A DNA stretch of 64,000 bases, taken from the NCBI GenBank assembly GCA_004194705.1, contig SADC01000841.1, forward strand, positions 620,001-684,000, given 5' to 3'. A program made the position numbers and the translations under genes. The stretch comes from Ditylenchus dipsaci. Taxonomy: Eukaryota; Nematoda; Chromadorea; Rhabditida; Anguinidae. Numbering within the stretch: the stretch's first letter is position 1; every line of letters starts with the position of its first letter. Below the pieces are notes generated by a model. That model had not been told where the DNA came from. It saw nothing but the letters and a program-made list of their open reading frames with translations, and made no database searches. Below are positions 22,235-35,291 of the stretch, piece by piece.

Positions 22235-25019
22235 ATGCACACTTATTGCCTTAGTCAACACAACAATAATAACCTTACTGGCTATACACAATCTAAATTA
22301 ATTATTTTCACAATTTTTCTAATGCTACAAGGAAACATACTAGTTGAAGGCCTTAGGTGTTTTGCAGGCGATCCAGCCTACAGGCACGAATGTACATCTC
22401 TTTCCTATTGCCTTCTCATAACTTCCAAGTAAATTTTACTCATTTTTCTTAGTGAAAGCAATCAATTTATCATTAAGTCAAAAGTAATCCAGCCGAAAAA
22501 GCTTACTTACTTTCATTTTTAGATATCTTTAAAGGAACATAGAACTTAGTATACACATCAAGCGTGGGACTAAGCTAATTTTGTCAATAATGTCTTCGAA
22601 TTGCTTTGTATTAAAAATTTTTAAAAATTTGGAACAAATCAACTTGCTTGACTTTGCCAGATTAGCCGAGTTAAGCGATTTTCGCTGCTCTACACCTTCT
22701 TATTTTCAGCTTGAGTTCCTTATTAACTGATGAAGAAAATTCAAGTTTGAACTACAAAAAATTATTCAAAAATATTATCGAACGAAAATTAGGTTGGTCC
22801 AACATGAATTTAAATTTCGCGAATTGCATTGTTATACAAGTTTCATGGTCCTTTAAAACTCCAATCCTCGTATATGGCTTTTGGTTTTCCCGATGCAGAA
22901 TTTCACGCTGAACACGACAGTGTTTGGTTTGAAATTTTTTAAGAAAAAAGTTTTGCCAGAGCCGTCTGAACTAGAGGTGTGCATTCGGCTCGGGAGGAAT
23001 TTCGGGATCGGGATTGGGGCTAAAAAATCATTCAGGATCCGAATTACGAAAAAAATAATTCGGATAATTCCGGACTCAAAATGGTTGATTTGCTCCTAAA
23101 ACTAAGCTTAGAATGAAAAGGTTACAGTTAAATCTCGAATTCCTTTCGAGACAAAACTATTCGAATATGGAATTTTTTAAAATTTAAATGTTTTTTGTCT
23201 CGATAGAAATTCAAAATTTGCACGAATCCGGTGTCAAAATTTCAAAATTGTCAATGTGTGTTGCGTGTGTTGCGTTGTGGGCAAATGATATCTCGAAAAG
23301 TGACTTAACTTACAAGGGCTATACCTTTTTTAAAAAATCCTTAAAAAATCCTTTTAAAAATACTTAGATTCGAAATGTTCATAAAATTTTCTATAAAACG
23401 GAATTCTGTGTTAATCAATCGTGCGTGAAATTCTGTGTGAAAATTTTTGCAGCCATTTGAATATGAGTCCTCTTCTAACATTTTGTAAGGCGTATCTTAT
23501 AAACTTTGGGTTCGTTAGGCTATAAATTCTAATAACATTTTAACAAATATGTAATCAAAGATAGCCCTGCATTTCTTCTTCAAGATACATATTAAAGATT
23601 TAAAATAAATTAATTACCTGTAAGGTCATGACGCTTTTTTGCATTTTAGCGCCTGGACAAAAATTGAAAACTAAGAATCTTCACAGGGCTCTAGCGAAAC
23701 TTTTTTGTCGAAAACTCTGCAAACCAACAACACTATCGTGTACAGCGTAAAATTCTGCATTAGGAAAACTAAAAGTCACGCACGAGGATCGGAGTGTCAA
23801 AGGTGGTCTGAACGTTTTTCCCAATTGGTCTCCTATAATTGTATTCTCAAAAGAGACGTTTTCATCAAGAAAACTCGATCAATATCAATCTTTAGAATTG
23901 GCCGATCACAGTGGTCATGCGACGGCAATTCATTCAATCAAGTGTCATTGTGCTCCAACCTTGGACTTCTTTCAGACAACAGTTTAAGCAGCAGATCATC
24001 AGGCCCTATAGCTGTGTTCGAACAACAAGTTTCCAGCCAGACATCTACTATACACAGGCAACAACCCTCTAGGTCAACTGATGCAGATGATGATGTTTTA
24101 GCAGAATACTACAGAACACAGGAAGCCAATGTACTGGCTAGAGGTGGACTTGCCAATGACAATGATAGGCACAGAAAAAGATTTCATTTCGGATCTGATG
24201 CTAGCGATGCTTACAGGGTTGGTGATTAGCTAAATTACGTCCGAATGTTCAAAGTTAGTAAAGAAAATTGTTTTTTTAATCAAGTTTCAATCAAACAGCT
24301 TTTCAAACGAAAAATATGGTTTTTTCCCGCTATTTTTACGCTGTTTCATTTTGCGTTTTTAGGCATAGACGGGGTAGGCCGGCAAACGTTTGGACAGATT
24401 TCAATGTGTGTCCAAACTGTTGAAAGCACGTTCACATAAAGTTTGGACCCAAGTGTCCACCTAAGCTTTAATAAGTTGAAAAATGAAAATTCTGGAAAAA
24501 ATGCTTAGATCCGCACTCAGATGGTCACCTCACTTTAAATTTATCTAGTCCCGCCTATTTTAAATCTTAAATTGCCCTTGTAGCGCGCTTGTTTGCCACT
24601 TAAATTAAATTTTCACCTTAAATTTTAATGAAAGAGGTACTCCAAATCGGTCAGTCGGCAGTTTCAAATAAAAAGTTGTACATTGGCAATCTGCAACACT
24701 AATGCTTCAAAAATATTTTTATGCAAATTAAAATGATTGTTTAAAGCCTAGTTCCGTGGCCATGCAGCGCAGGCAATATGGTAATAGTCCAGACAGTGCT
24801 GCTGATTACAACACAAGAGCTGGCAGAGGAAGTGCAGGCGGTGTGGTCCGCTACTACCAAGGCCAAAGCAAGTGTTTCGATGCAGGAGATCTTGGTAGGA
24901 TATGTTGTTGTTCCACAGATTTCTGCAATGCAGCTAGACCATTGCTTGATAGATTGTCTTTGCAACAATTTGTTTTGGTATTATTGTCTGTATTAATAGT
25001 GCTTAAAGGGTATTTTTAA
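22235..25019 (+). CDS. Ly-6/three-finger-type surface protein with GPI-type tail (2 exons)
   Basis: Exon 1 is 22235-22428 and exon 2 is 24752-25019. The 2.3 kb intron starts GTAAAT, ends CCTAG, and joins in phase 2. The protein (about 153 residues) has a hydrophobic N-terminal segment (KLIIFTIFLMLQGNILVEG), then LRCFAGDPAYRHECTSLSYC, a variable loop, and GQSKCFDAGDLGRICCCSTD FCNAARP, the Ly-6/uPAR-fold pattern ending C-C-x-x-D-x-C-N, found in many nematode surface proteins. A last hydrophobic run (FVLVLLSVLIVLKGYF) fits a GPI-anchor signal. Such proteins bind receptors or channels at the cell surface; the ligand here is unknown. The start codon directly follows a TTTAG, so the true 5' end could be an acceptor (cis or trans) with a start further on. 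The intron holds the 22894-23763 foldback and an unplaced open frame at 23940-24225. Confidence 0.72.
22621..22860. repeat. Dispersed repeat copy B
   Basis: Shares ACTTGCTTGACTTTGCCAG at the left and TTTCATGGTCCTTTAAAA at the right with the copy at 33715-33960; the left half also matches 17447. Confidence 0.5.
22894..23763. mobile_element. Foldback, GCAGAATTTCACGCTGAACA family
   Basis: TGCAGAATTTCACGCTGAAC ACGACAGTG..TTTGGTTT at the left returns as ACTATCGTGTACAGCGTAAA ATTCTGCA at the right. Same family as 41285-42017 and 55185-56074; it lies in the Ly-6-like gene's intron. Confidence 0.7.
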
Positions 25020-25244
25020 AAAAAGAATAAAAATTGTATAAAACCTTAATATTTTAAATTTTAATTTTAGGCATTCTAGGCAGAGCATTATCATTTCGTC
25101 TATATTTTGCAATGTGACTAGGGTTGTTAAATTGATAACATAACTACCAAGGACAAAGTCATCCGGTACCCCCTAGAGCTGCCGATTAGCGAGGTTAAAC
25201 TTTATGCCGATTTCATTGTGAACAAGTATCAGTGACAATGTTAG

Positions 25245-26036
25245 TACAGGGTGGCGCTATTTTCTGGCGCCTTTCATTTTGGCCATAACTTTTGCTAAAA
25301 ACATCATTTTTGCCATTTTTTTAAATGGTAATTACGAGATATGTCAAAACTCTGTGAAAAAGAATTTCTTGAATCATTACATAATTCGACAATAGGGTGT
25401 TTTGGGTGGAAAACACCAAAGGAGAGAGTAAGGAAATTTGCTCTGAAAGAACTCCAATTTCACCGATCGTTTTTTAAAAAACTATACAATTTTGCCATTT
25501 AAAAAACCAAACCTCGATACAACGTCACCTGTATTCAAAAAGAGGTGGCGTTATTTCAAGGTTTTGTTTTTTAAATGGCAAAACTGTTTAGTTATATAAA
25601 AATTGGTAAAATCGGAATCTTTGCGATATTTAGGACCACATTGTAAAAACACAACTGAAAAAGCCTTCAAATATAGAGGTAAAACAGTGTCGGACCCTAG
25701 CCGGTAACGACCTTTCGGGGGTGGAATTATATCGAAGTCTGACTATAATGGATCAAGCTATACAGCTACAGAGAGGATAAAGAAGGAGAAGGATGAAAAA
25801 ATAGAAAAAAGTCAATAAAAATTTAAAAGAAATTTGGATTTTTGAAATTTTCGAAGATTGCTTTACTTCACCTTTTAGTGTTTGTGGCCAGAACACCCCA
25901 TTGTGTTATTATTTAACAGCTATTGATGATTTGACACATCTTTTTTAGAGTGTTTTTACCTATCTTTTAATTATATAAGATGGCAAAGAAATTATTTCTT
26001 TAGCCAAAGTTATGGTTGAAATAAAACACCCTGTAT
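25245..26036. mobile_element. Mariner-ended element (TACAGGGTGGCGC)
   Basis: TACAGGGTGGCGCTATTTTC at the left and AACACCCTGTA at the right, TA-flanked. It encloses a second inverted pair near 25500-25745 (AAACCTCGATACAACGTCAC against TATATCGAAGTCTGAC). Confidence 0.6.
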
Positions 26037-26668
26037 TAGCACAAGTGCTAGCAGTCTAAATTTTCTCGTTGCGAAACTTTACAAGCCATCTGTGCACCGC
26101 CTTAGAAGACAGTGCTTTCCAAAATTTTCGATTCAGCTGAGATATTATCTGGGCAGGAATATTCAAGTACCTAAAACTTGGGTAATTAAGCCGAAAACAC
26201 GAAGGAAAACAATTTACCACTGGCTTGGTCTAGAATGTGGTACATCCCATCAAAGGTGCGAGATTGGCTGATCACTTTTAACGGCAACTGAATGATGTCC
26301 CTCCAAGAGTCTTGCATGGAATATTTTTAATGACCGCTTGGTCTTTCATAACGATTCACCTAGATAAAAAATTTTAGAGTCAATTTTTGTAAAATGAACC
26401 ACGAAAAATGGTACAATGGAAAAGGGACCACTAAAAAGTGCCCAACGTAAAAGTGTCCTTATCGGCTAAGGCTTATCCCCTTGAAATTATATATAGTGTT
26501 TTAAAAATGGTTCAATCGTGTCAAGACTCCAAATTAAGATGCAAATATGAGCAAAATATAGAAATATCAGTTAAAGGTAATAAATTCGCGGTCTTAGAAG
26601 GATTTGACCACTTTAGTCATTCTAACACGCTGTGTTCAGGAAAACAGCTGGTTTGTCTTTTATCCTAC

Positions 26669-26919
26669 TACCGTATTTCCTCTAATATAACCACCGGTGG
26701 TTATTTTTCAAACCCCCTTTAAGAGGGTGGGTTTTTAGAGTCATTTGAGATTTTCGTGGCTCAATCAAATCCAAAAAGTGGAATCGGTAGAGCTCGCGGG
26801 GATTAAGTAAACGCAAAAAACAGCTTTGCAAAATGTTCGCTCTGTTCCGAGATACAGACCCTGGAAGTTGAGGAGGTGGGTTTATTAGAGCGGGTGGTTA
26901 TATTAGAGGAAATACGGTA
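26669..26919. mobile_element. MITE, TACCGTATTTCCTCTAAT family
   Basis: TACCGTATTTCCTCTAATAT AACCACC against GGTGGTTATATTAGAGGAAA TACGGTA: near-perfect ends. Confidence 0.82.
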
Positions 26920-28379
26920 TTTTGAAGTGAATTTTGCTCAATTTTTGTGCAGATTTTTCACCTATCTTGTAGCCCATGAGTTTCTTCACAAGTATTGAGC
27001 AAGAAGTAAGCAGTTATACACAGCTGTGACATGCTTTCGAGTAGTTTCAAGTTTAAATATACCTGGTGAGAAAATGGTGGATCTGTGCGTTGAATGCTGG
27101 TTATTCAACTTTTTGATGGCAGATGGCAGCTCACACACACTTATTTGAAAGAGCAGATCTTGGCGGTCCTTATGAGATATTGCAGTCCCACATGCAGTTT
27201 GGAGACCAGTGATTTTTGCTTATAGGAAGATTCTTCAACTTTCCTGAAATCGCCCTGTCCATCCTAACGTACGTCTGCTGAGCCTAAGTAGAAAAAATCA
27301 AGGAGGATCAATGCAAATTTTTTCAAAATCACCGGCAATACATGTAGAGCCAAAAATCTGTCGGCTCCATTCCACAAAGAGCACTTTTTGCACGAAGTTT
27401 TTGCTCAAAAATATGAGCTTGGAAATTTTTCAAATATATTTTTTGTGTGTTCAAATATACTTTATACTTTTACATTTATTCATAACAAAAACTTTTGCAA
27501 ATTTGCAATCCATCATGACTAAACAAAATGATGTGTCTACTTTTTGCAATAAGCAGAATAAAAGCCCAATAATCTTCTACTTGGCTATATCAAGGTGGTT
27601 TGCAATGACAGCTGACCATGGTTAGGCTGTGTCTTCTGGGCTGGCTCTTGAACTGATTTCGTAAATATGTTCGGCTATTCCAACAAATACACACACACAT
27701 CAATACTTACCTGCTGTTTTGTTTTGACTAAATGGGTCAATTTATTTAATAACTTAGAGATTAGTCATCGATTTTTGTTTATTTTGCATGTTTTCAATGT
27801 TTAAAGAACGAAGTTAAGCGTTTATCTGAATTACATAATTTTAAAAATTTGAACTCCTACCAAATATTAAATTTTAATCGTGATAAGGATCTTATATAAC
27901 ACGCTTCTATTTAAACCTTGTTTTTTTTTGACTCAGAAAAAACACTTATTTTTCCTGCGTCAGATATTGCCTCGCGTTTTATAAGTGTAGAATTTATTAA
28001 ACGCTACAGTTAATGATGGAGCAAAAGCTCATTCAATAAAAGGGTTTTTTTTCTGAGTCAGAAAAAAAATCATGGGAAATTATTGACTAAAATTTTTTTA
28101 AATGCAAAAGACAGAAATAAATAAATTTTTTACGAGTTAAAGTCAGGGGTTGGAATCGTACTTTTAAAAGATTTTTACTTTTTTCGCTAAAGATTTTAAT
28201 CAAAACTTTTTTTTGAGCTTCAAAACGGGGCACTGGATGGCAGTGGATAAAAAAACTATTTTTGTGAATTTTTATTCCGATCCCTGGTGTTAAAGTCTCT
28301 AAGGGGTTAGGCATGTTCGCAGTTAGTACCCTACATATAAATACCTTAATTTTTTCAATTTCTTCTCTGAAATATGTAA
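26920..28379. other. Nongenic stretch
   Basis: No gene is recognised. The ends of the stretch carry unassigned, less AT-rich sequence (27060-27300) without a continuous frame. Confidence 0.4.
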
Positions 28380-28751
28380 TACAGTCGAACCTCGCTAAAG
28401 GGACACGGGATTCTGTTAAAGGATTCTGTTTTGACAGTGCCGGCCCAAATATCGCAAGGATTCCGATTTTACCGATCTTTTTTCAGAATGCAAAAACTTC
28501 CTTCTCTAAAAAAGCAAAAACTCGATAAAGGGGCACCCATTTCAGAAATAGGGTGTCCTTTTATCGAGTTTTTGCTTTTTAGAGAAGGAAGTTTTTGCAT
28601 TCTGAAAAGCGATCGGTAAAATCGGAATCCTTGCGATATTTCGGACTGGACTGTCAAAACGCTCTTTGAAAAAAGCTTTGAAAATCGAGCTAAAAAAAGT
28701 GTTGGACCCAGCGAACTTTTGGGGGTGTCCCTTTAGCGAGGTTCGACTGTA
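28380..28751. mobile_element. Near-perfect pogo-type palindromic MITE
   Basis: TACAGTCGAACCTCGCTAAA GGGACAC against GTGTCCCTTTAGCGAGGTTC GACTGTA. The arms run almost to the centre (GACAGTGCCGGCCC.. against ..GGACTGGACTGTC, and a copy of AAAAACTCGATAAAGG at the middle), which implies a recent copy. Confidence 0.85.
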
Positions 28752-29348
28752 GGAATCATATCCTTGGCTTAGACTCTTGATTTAACTGCTCCTGGCCGAC
28801 AGCCATCAAAAGTTTGTGTATTGAGAAAAGTATTTACTTATTGTGCATGTAGCCATATTCCATAAGTGGAAATATTTGAAAAGAAGAAAAACTGTTTTTT
28901 CGTTCTTGGAAATGTATAAATATGAGTCACTAGTAGAGAGAGACCTGTCCTAAAATTATGCAGACCATTGAACAGGGGAGAAGGAAATAGACTTTTTAGA
29001 AGATTACTAAAACAAATTATATTTTTATTTTATTTAAAGCCATTTTTCAGTTATGGGGGGGGGGTACTTAATCTTAAGTGGGGGGAGGTACACTTCATAT
29101 ACGCATCGCCCTAAATCGACTGTTCTTATCCCGCTAAGTGCACATCTTATTTATTTCTTATAGTAAGCTCACTGACTTCTAGGAACAATAACTATCAAGC
29201 AATTGATTGCAACTATTTCCAGCACTGCTTTACTGTCAGCAACTGCCTCAATTTTTTGATTTCAAGCGAATGACCATCAAAATGAAAGGAAACCAGTGAA
29301 ATGATGCGTACTTAGTTTTATATAGCCTGAGCCTTCACCAATTTTATT

Positions 29349-29731
29349 TACAGTCGACGCTCGTTATAACGTCTCTCCAAAAGTTCGTTACGGACTAGGG
29401 TCTGACACTTTTTTACCTCCATTTTTGAAGTGTTTTGCTAAATGCGATTCGTCAGTTTAGTCCGAAATATCGCAAGGATTGTGATTTTGGCCGATAGTTT
29501 TTGATAATGACGATAGTTTTTCCATTTATACCCTCGTTACCCACCGTTTAAAAAAAAAGAAGACGTTATAACGAGGGTATAAATGGAAAAACTATCGTGA
29601 TTCTCAAAACGATTAGCAAGATCGGAATTGTGCGATATTCCAGACTGGGTTGACGAATCACATTTGGCAAAGTTTCAGAGCCTAGGCGGTAACGAACTTT
29701 TGGAGAGACGTTATAATTAGCGTCGACTGTA
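29349..29731. mobile_element. Near-perfect pogo-type palindromic MITE
   Basis: TACAGTCGACGCTCGTTATA ACGTCTCTCCAAAAGTTCGT against ACGAACTTTTGGAGAGACG.. TTAGCGTCGACTGTA; the central arms pair over GACGATAGTTTTTCC. Confidence 0.85.
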
Positions 29732-30347
29732 TTTTTCGAAGCGTTTAGTAACTTTCTAGAGTCAGAATTTATTGAGGAGTCTGATTAAAAATTGTAAACC
29801 GAAATCACTTCAGAAAAATCAGGCAGCTATCGAAGGTTCGACCAGGGAAGAAATGAGTACTTTTGAGGGTATGATTTCGGCATTATTCAGAAACTTACTT
29901 TTTCGCAATTTTAATTTACGCAATTATATACAACCGTATACTGAAAATGACGGCAGGAAGCAGAGCTACATTTTGAGTGTAAGGTTGCAAATGAGTATGC
30001 AAATTAAAATTATAAAAAAACGTCAGCTTTAGCTCCAAGATAAAAAGATAAAGATACGTTTAGCTCCAAGATAATACTGAAAGTTCTGGGGTAGTCCTGC
30101 GTCCTCCTTTCTGGGTAGGATGGCATGGAATTGGACATCGTTGAAGGTTTTCCAGTTTGTAGCTTTAAGCTAACATTACCTTTTTCTCAGATTGATAGCT
30201 TAAATGAAAGCCTAGAATCTTAGAGACATTTTGGCATATAAACGTGTGACTTGTAAAAAAGTCAGAAATTATCAACTAACCCAGTCAAAGAAAAAATCGT
30301 ACCTTTTCGGATATTTAGCCTATTTTAGCCTGGAAATAATCTCCATT

Positions 30348-30763
30348 ATGGCTCTATCACAATTGTAGGCGTAAATGTAAATGTAAGTGTAAGTGTTAAT
30401 GTAAGTATCAATGTAATTTGTCTTCACAATACCAAGAACATTTACATTTACACTTACGCCTTCACAATACGAATGTAAATGTAAATGAAAATTTTCGATT
30501 TATTCTAACTTTTATTTCCAAAAGTCAATTCTTTTACTCACATACTAATTTTTTTGAGTTTTTATAACTAGCATTGAACTCGTCGTCACTAGTAAAGCAC
30601 TTTTAGTATTCTTTAAAAATACTTGCACTTAGTTTTCATTTACATTTACATTCGTATTGTGAAGGGGTAAGTGTAAATGTAAGTGTTAATGTAAATGTAA
30701 GGGTGTTCACAATACCAAAAATATTTACACTTACATTTACATTTACAATTGTGATAGAGCCAT
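30348..30763. mobile_element. Palindrome built of TTTACA/TGTAAA-type hexamers
   Basis: ATGGCTCTATCACAATTGTA at the left and TACAATTGTGATAGAGCCAT at the right are perfect inverted ends. Inside each arm, irregular GTAAAT/GTAAGT/GTTAAT hexamer arrays alternate with TTCACAATAC spacers. Confidence 0.75.
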
Positions 30764-30769
30764 TACGTG

Positions 30770-32190
30770 TAAAGCCCTGTGCTGATGATTTTGTTAGATA
30801 GCCATAAATGTTAGGATCATTTTGACACCAAACTTGTAAATCAAAGGAAAAAAAAATAGGGTGTGCACCCAGTGGTAGTCAAACCTGTGACTTAGGTCAT
30901 GCGTATGAATTGTATCCATCCACCCCCACAGTGTGTCATAGTTCAAAAGTCGCAAACTTAGTGTGACATTCTATTTTGTACGGAATTTATTTTTATTAGA
31001 TAAAATTTGCAATAGCTCAATTTAGACCACATTTCACATTTTGACTCGTAAGGGGGTACGACGTGGTTACAAACCCGAAATTTTGTGAAGACCAAATCCC
31101 AAATGCATTCCAATAGGCTTTAAAAGCAAAAAAGCACAAAATTGACGATTGACTAGAGAATTTCTGAGTAACTAACCAAAGTCCATTTGGATTCAACCGC
31201 GACCTGAATACTCCACCTAAACATTCCCAAGGATCTAGACTAGTGCAGACGGGTGCATTGACAGAGGTTAAGATTGCAATAAACGTGCCATCCCCTGAGA
31301 ATTCTTTTTTACGTACAAAATGAGTGTTGACAAAAGCATGCATGGCATCCAGCCATGGCCAAAATTAACCAAAAAGGAAATTTTTGTAAAACCACTAGGT
31401 TAATTTAAAAGTAATACACCATTAGATAGCTGGATAAAAAAGCTACATTTGTACCGGCTAGAATTTTTTTTTCCAGTAAAACAGTTAACCAATCAAGTGA
31501 TAAACACTTTTTGTCTCGGAAGAAAACGAAAACCACAAGTTTGCACGTTTTTGATTTCGACACACTGTGCTTTCTTTAAAAGGCGTGACACCGTGACAAA
31601 AGCGACTACCAGTGATCTTTTGAATTTTTCCATTTTTCAAGCCTGATATTGATGATTTTAAATTACTTCTTCAAACTAAGCGAAAGATTCTGACAAAAAA
31701 GAAGATTTTACAAAAAAATACAAAACGAAGCACTCGTTTCAGTTTTATTTTGGTGTCACGCATAGTCACTCTCTTTATAGTTCTGGTCCTTCGTAAATAC
31801 AGTAGTCTAAACTGTTTTGAAATTTGGCCCATCTTAATCTTTACATAGTATTTGGACTGACTAAGTAACGCTGTTTTTTTGTTTCTTTTTTTACTTTTCT
31901 CGAGCTAGAGTAGATGTGTCACGCTAATTCTTTTTGTAATCGGTAAAGTTGAGTCTGCTCTTTTGATTGTGATAACGTAAATCTCATCGTTTCGAGTCGG
32001 TTTTTGAGCATTTAGAGAATTAATCATTGAAATTGACCAAATGCGGAACATGGAGTATAACGAATTCAAATCTTGTTGTCCCGAGAAGAAACAAAATTTA
32101 TTAGTCCATTTTGAATTTTGATAGCTAAACCGAATACATATATGTTGTTAGCATTCAGGTAGCATCCGCTGAAAAAGATACCTGATACCC
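30770..32190. other. Nongenic stretch
   Basis: A minus-strand frame at 31017-31343 has no family signal. Nothing else stands out. Confidence 0.4.
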
Positions 32191-32194
32191 TACC

Positions 32195-32520
32195 GCTTTA
32201 AATCCACCAATAACCACCCAAGATACCCAAGTCACCCAAAATATCCTAAACCATTTTATACGACCATCCTCTTTAACGACGCTAATCCACTTAAACATAG
32301 CTTAAACCACTCAGAATATCCTAAATTACTCAAAACCGCCTAAAAAATCCTTAACCACCCGAAACTACATAAGAGCCTTTGAATCACCCTAAACCAACCT
32401 GAACCACCTCAAACTACCCCAAATCACACCGAACCACCCTAGACCACTTCTAATCGCCCTGAACCACCTCAATTGGCCCCCAAGTCCTTCAATCACTTGA
32501 AACTAGCCTAAACACGCATT
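32195..32520. repeat. Degenerate minisatellite (AACCACCCT-like unit)
   Basis: About 30 diverged copies of a 9-11 base unit: CTAAACCACC, CTGAACCACC, TCAAACTACC, CCAAATCACA and so on. C-rich on this strand, with no coding frame. Confidence 0.7.
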
Positions 32521-32529
32521 ATTTCAACG

Positions 32530-34980
32530 TGAGAACGGAGATACCATTGTGAAGTGATGCTGAGGAGTGGTAGTTGCCTAGGAGCAAAAGTAGAGCATAT
32601 GTTTAAAGACATATTTTAGAATTAAAATATATTATTAAATAATAACAAAACGATGATGTTTACCAAGAAAAGTTAGGCTCCTGTCCACCCTTGTGTTTTA
32701 ATATTTTCGTTAGACAGTGTCGTGTTAAATATTTGCTATATAACTGGCATTCAAATTCCGCCGGAACTTTTTGTCTACTAGTTAAAACTCTATCCTCTGA
32801 AGTCGATAATTGAAAATTTTGAAGAAAAAGATGTCCGCACGTTTTTTATTATTTATAAGTTTTTAGAAAAAGTTGTATAAAATGAAATTTTTCAGTCATG
32901 GAATTTATGTAATTTTTGGTGCTCTTGTAGATGATTATGAGCTTTAACATTCAGTTATGTTATGCGTGATCTTTGAGACTCCTGGATCATAATCCAAAAC
33001 ACGATGGTGTTTTTGGTTTAAAAGTTTCTGACAGAAATGTTTCGTTAGTGTTCACTTTTTTCTTGACGCGAAAAAGCTTTTTACATTTTCAAAAAAATGT
33101 TAACTGTTTTGTAGAGAAGGAGCTAGGCTATCTTTTTGTTTTTTTCAGCCTTCAGTTAATAATTCTTGCTCACTTCGTTGTTGATGCTGTTATCCTTATA
33201 CTGTGGCTTCCGCTATCGACACTTTTTTGGTCCTTTTTCAGTTTTGGGTAGTCACCAGGCTTACACTGAGAGTTACAAAGTAGAGGCAAATCCCGTTTTC
33301 GGATTTTATCAGCGGTGAAAATTTATTTTTCAAAATTCTATCCGCGGCGAAATTTGCAAAAGGCGAATTCCGCCTAGCTCTAAGTGAGACTAACCTGTTA
33401 AAATTCCGCTTCACAACTGGTTCAGAATACATATACATTCCAATTTGTGATGCTCAACATGTTTCAGATTTGCATATAATACAGGAAAAAAATATAAAAT
33501 CTAAAAACTTTTCGGGAAAGAAAAGAACTGCTGGTCTCCCGCCTTTTCGCAGTGTAACGCAGGGGTATGTTATTTAAAACAGTTTTAAAAGAACCACAAA
33601 ACTTGATAAGCACAGTATTCGGTATTAAATTTAAATCCGCACGTTTCCACTCTGATTATGCTAATAACATTTTCAAATGATTTTTTGTTTGAATTTCAAT
33701 TTTTTCTACGGAATAAACTAGTCGATCCCAACGTTTCTTGACACTGCCATTTTGGACAAGTTAGCCGGCTTTCATGGTCCCGCAGCTTTTCCATTTGAGT
33801 TTTTTTATGTTGAATAATGAATGAAATTCAAAATTTAAATTCACCCAAAAAAATAATTCGAAAATAAAAAAAACATAAAAAAGTTGTTTCCGTGCCAATT
33901 CGAATTTTGCAATTTGCTGATATTATCAATTTTCATGGTCCTTTAAAAAGGTTAGAAATAGACGGCTGGAGGTAGATCAAAAAAGTTATTCAATTAAAAT
34001 AATTTCAACAATCAAAATATAAATTATAATTTGATATTTAGTTTTGACAAACCGAAACAAATGATGTCATTTTTCTAGAAAAGCTTGTTACGAAATTTAA
34101 AACTAAATCGATTACTTTCTAAATCTGACAAAAAAAGATGATTTAAGATTTCTTAAAAAATCATTTCAAAATCAAAGTACTAGAACTTTCTTTAAGCCAG
34201 TTGAGTGAGACACTCAAGCCAGCTAGGTTAGAAGGAGGGCAGGTCTAAAGACAAGCTTTGCTTAAGGCTTAGCTGTCTTTTTTGAAAGTATTCAGAGTGA
34301 TAGGACATGATTTATTACGTGACTCATTTTCAATTAATTAACAGTTGTGCTTACCTTTTGAAAGACTTCCGACCCAACAGCTCAAGAGCAACTTTCTACC
34401 ACTTATTATCTATTTTCTTTTTTTGCTTTGAATTTTATTTTAGCATGTCATGCTTAGTTTGAAATTGAGATTTGCGTGGTTTTGCTAATTTCTCAATATA
34501 TCAAATACTTCAATATTTTTGTCATTCCATTTTTTTCATTATTACTAGATATTATCTAGGTATTGCCTAGAAAAAACTGAAAAGTTCATTGTCAAATCCG
34601 TTTTTCAATCACCTACTTTATTTGCCTTAATAAAGAAACATGAGTTTAAAAGTCAAAAAAGTTGGAGAGAGGATAAGTTGGGTTGGTGGAAAAGCTTAAG
34701 GTAGTAGACCCAATTATTGTTGGCTAGAGCATCCAAAATGATTTACTTTTCAGTCAAAATAAGACGTTTTTCAACAAAAACACTCCAAAACAACAAAAAC
34801 ATATTTTGTGTAGGCTTTTAGCATTCCATAACCCGAAAACCTAAAAAAGATCAGGCTCTTGGCATAATATAAAAAACACAATGGCCAATCAATAATAGGT
34901 GACAATCGTTTTGCTAAAACAGCATAGGTCTGATTGAGTTTTTAAAAGCTAAGACTTTGAACTTAGTTGTTTTAATACTA
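32530..34980. other. Nongenic stretch with dispersed repeats
   Basis: Contains dispersed repeat copy C (33715-33960, with TCGATCCCAACGTTTCTTGA and a TTTCATGGTCCTTTAAAA end) and a fragment of the GGGGCATG foldback family (33510-33575). No gene is seen. Confidence 0.45.
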
Positions 34981-34985
34981 ATCTT

Positions 34986-35083
34986 GAGTAAGTCTTGACA
35001 AAGTCTTGACTAAAGTATAGTCGACTGCCTCTATAAGATACTCTCTGTTTAAGATACTCTTTCTATGAAATAGCTATGATTTC
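34986..35083. repeat. Left copy of a direct repeat flanking innexin exons 1-3
   Basis: GTCTTGACTAAAGTATAGTC GACTGCCTCTATAAGATACT and on to CTCTTTCTAT is repeated almost unchanged at 36366-36431. It contains a pogo-type MITE end (TAGTCGACTSCCTCTATAAG). Confidence 0.7.
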
Positions 35084-35291
35084 TTTGTTTTTGTCTAATT
35101 CATTAAAATATTTTAAAATTTGTTTTCAAATCTGATAAGAATATTTTTACACTACCGAATACTCTTAAGGGAATGTGAAAATGTGGCTAATTTACTGGAT
35201 ATGACCATTTTGCGGACCACAACTTATCTTTCGTTTACCTTGTTTAATCTTCAATGATCTATTGATCAAACTGAAAGCAGTCATTTTTAGG

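Noticed and set aside
28431..28657. Mirror-image frames of about 62 residues on both strands
   Set aside because: They are the two arms of a palindromic MITE translated in each direction; the near-identical peptides prove a repeat, not a gene.
30360..30760. Telomere or subtelomere
   Set aside because: The hexamers are irregular, in opposed orientation and enclosed by inverted ends, with ordinary genes on both sides.
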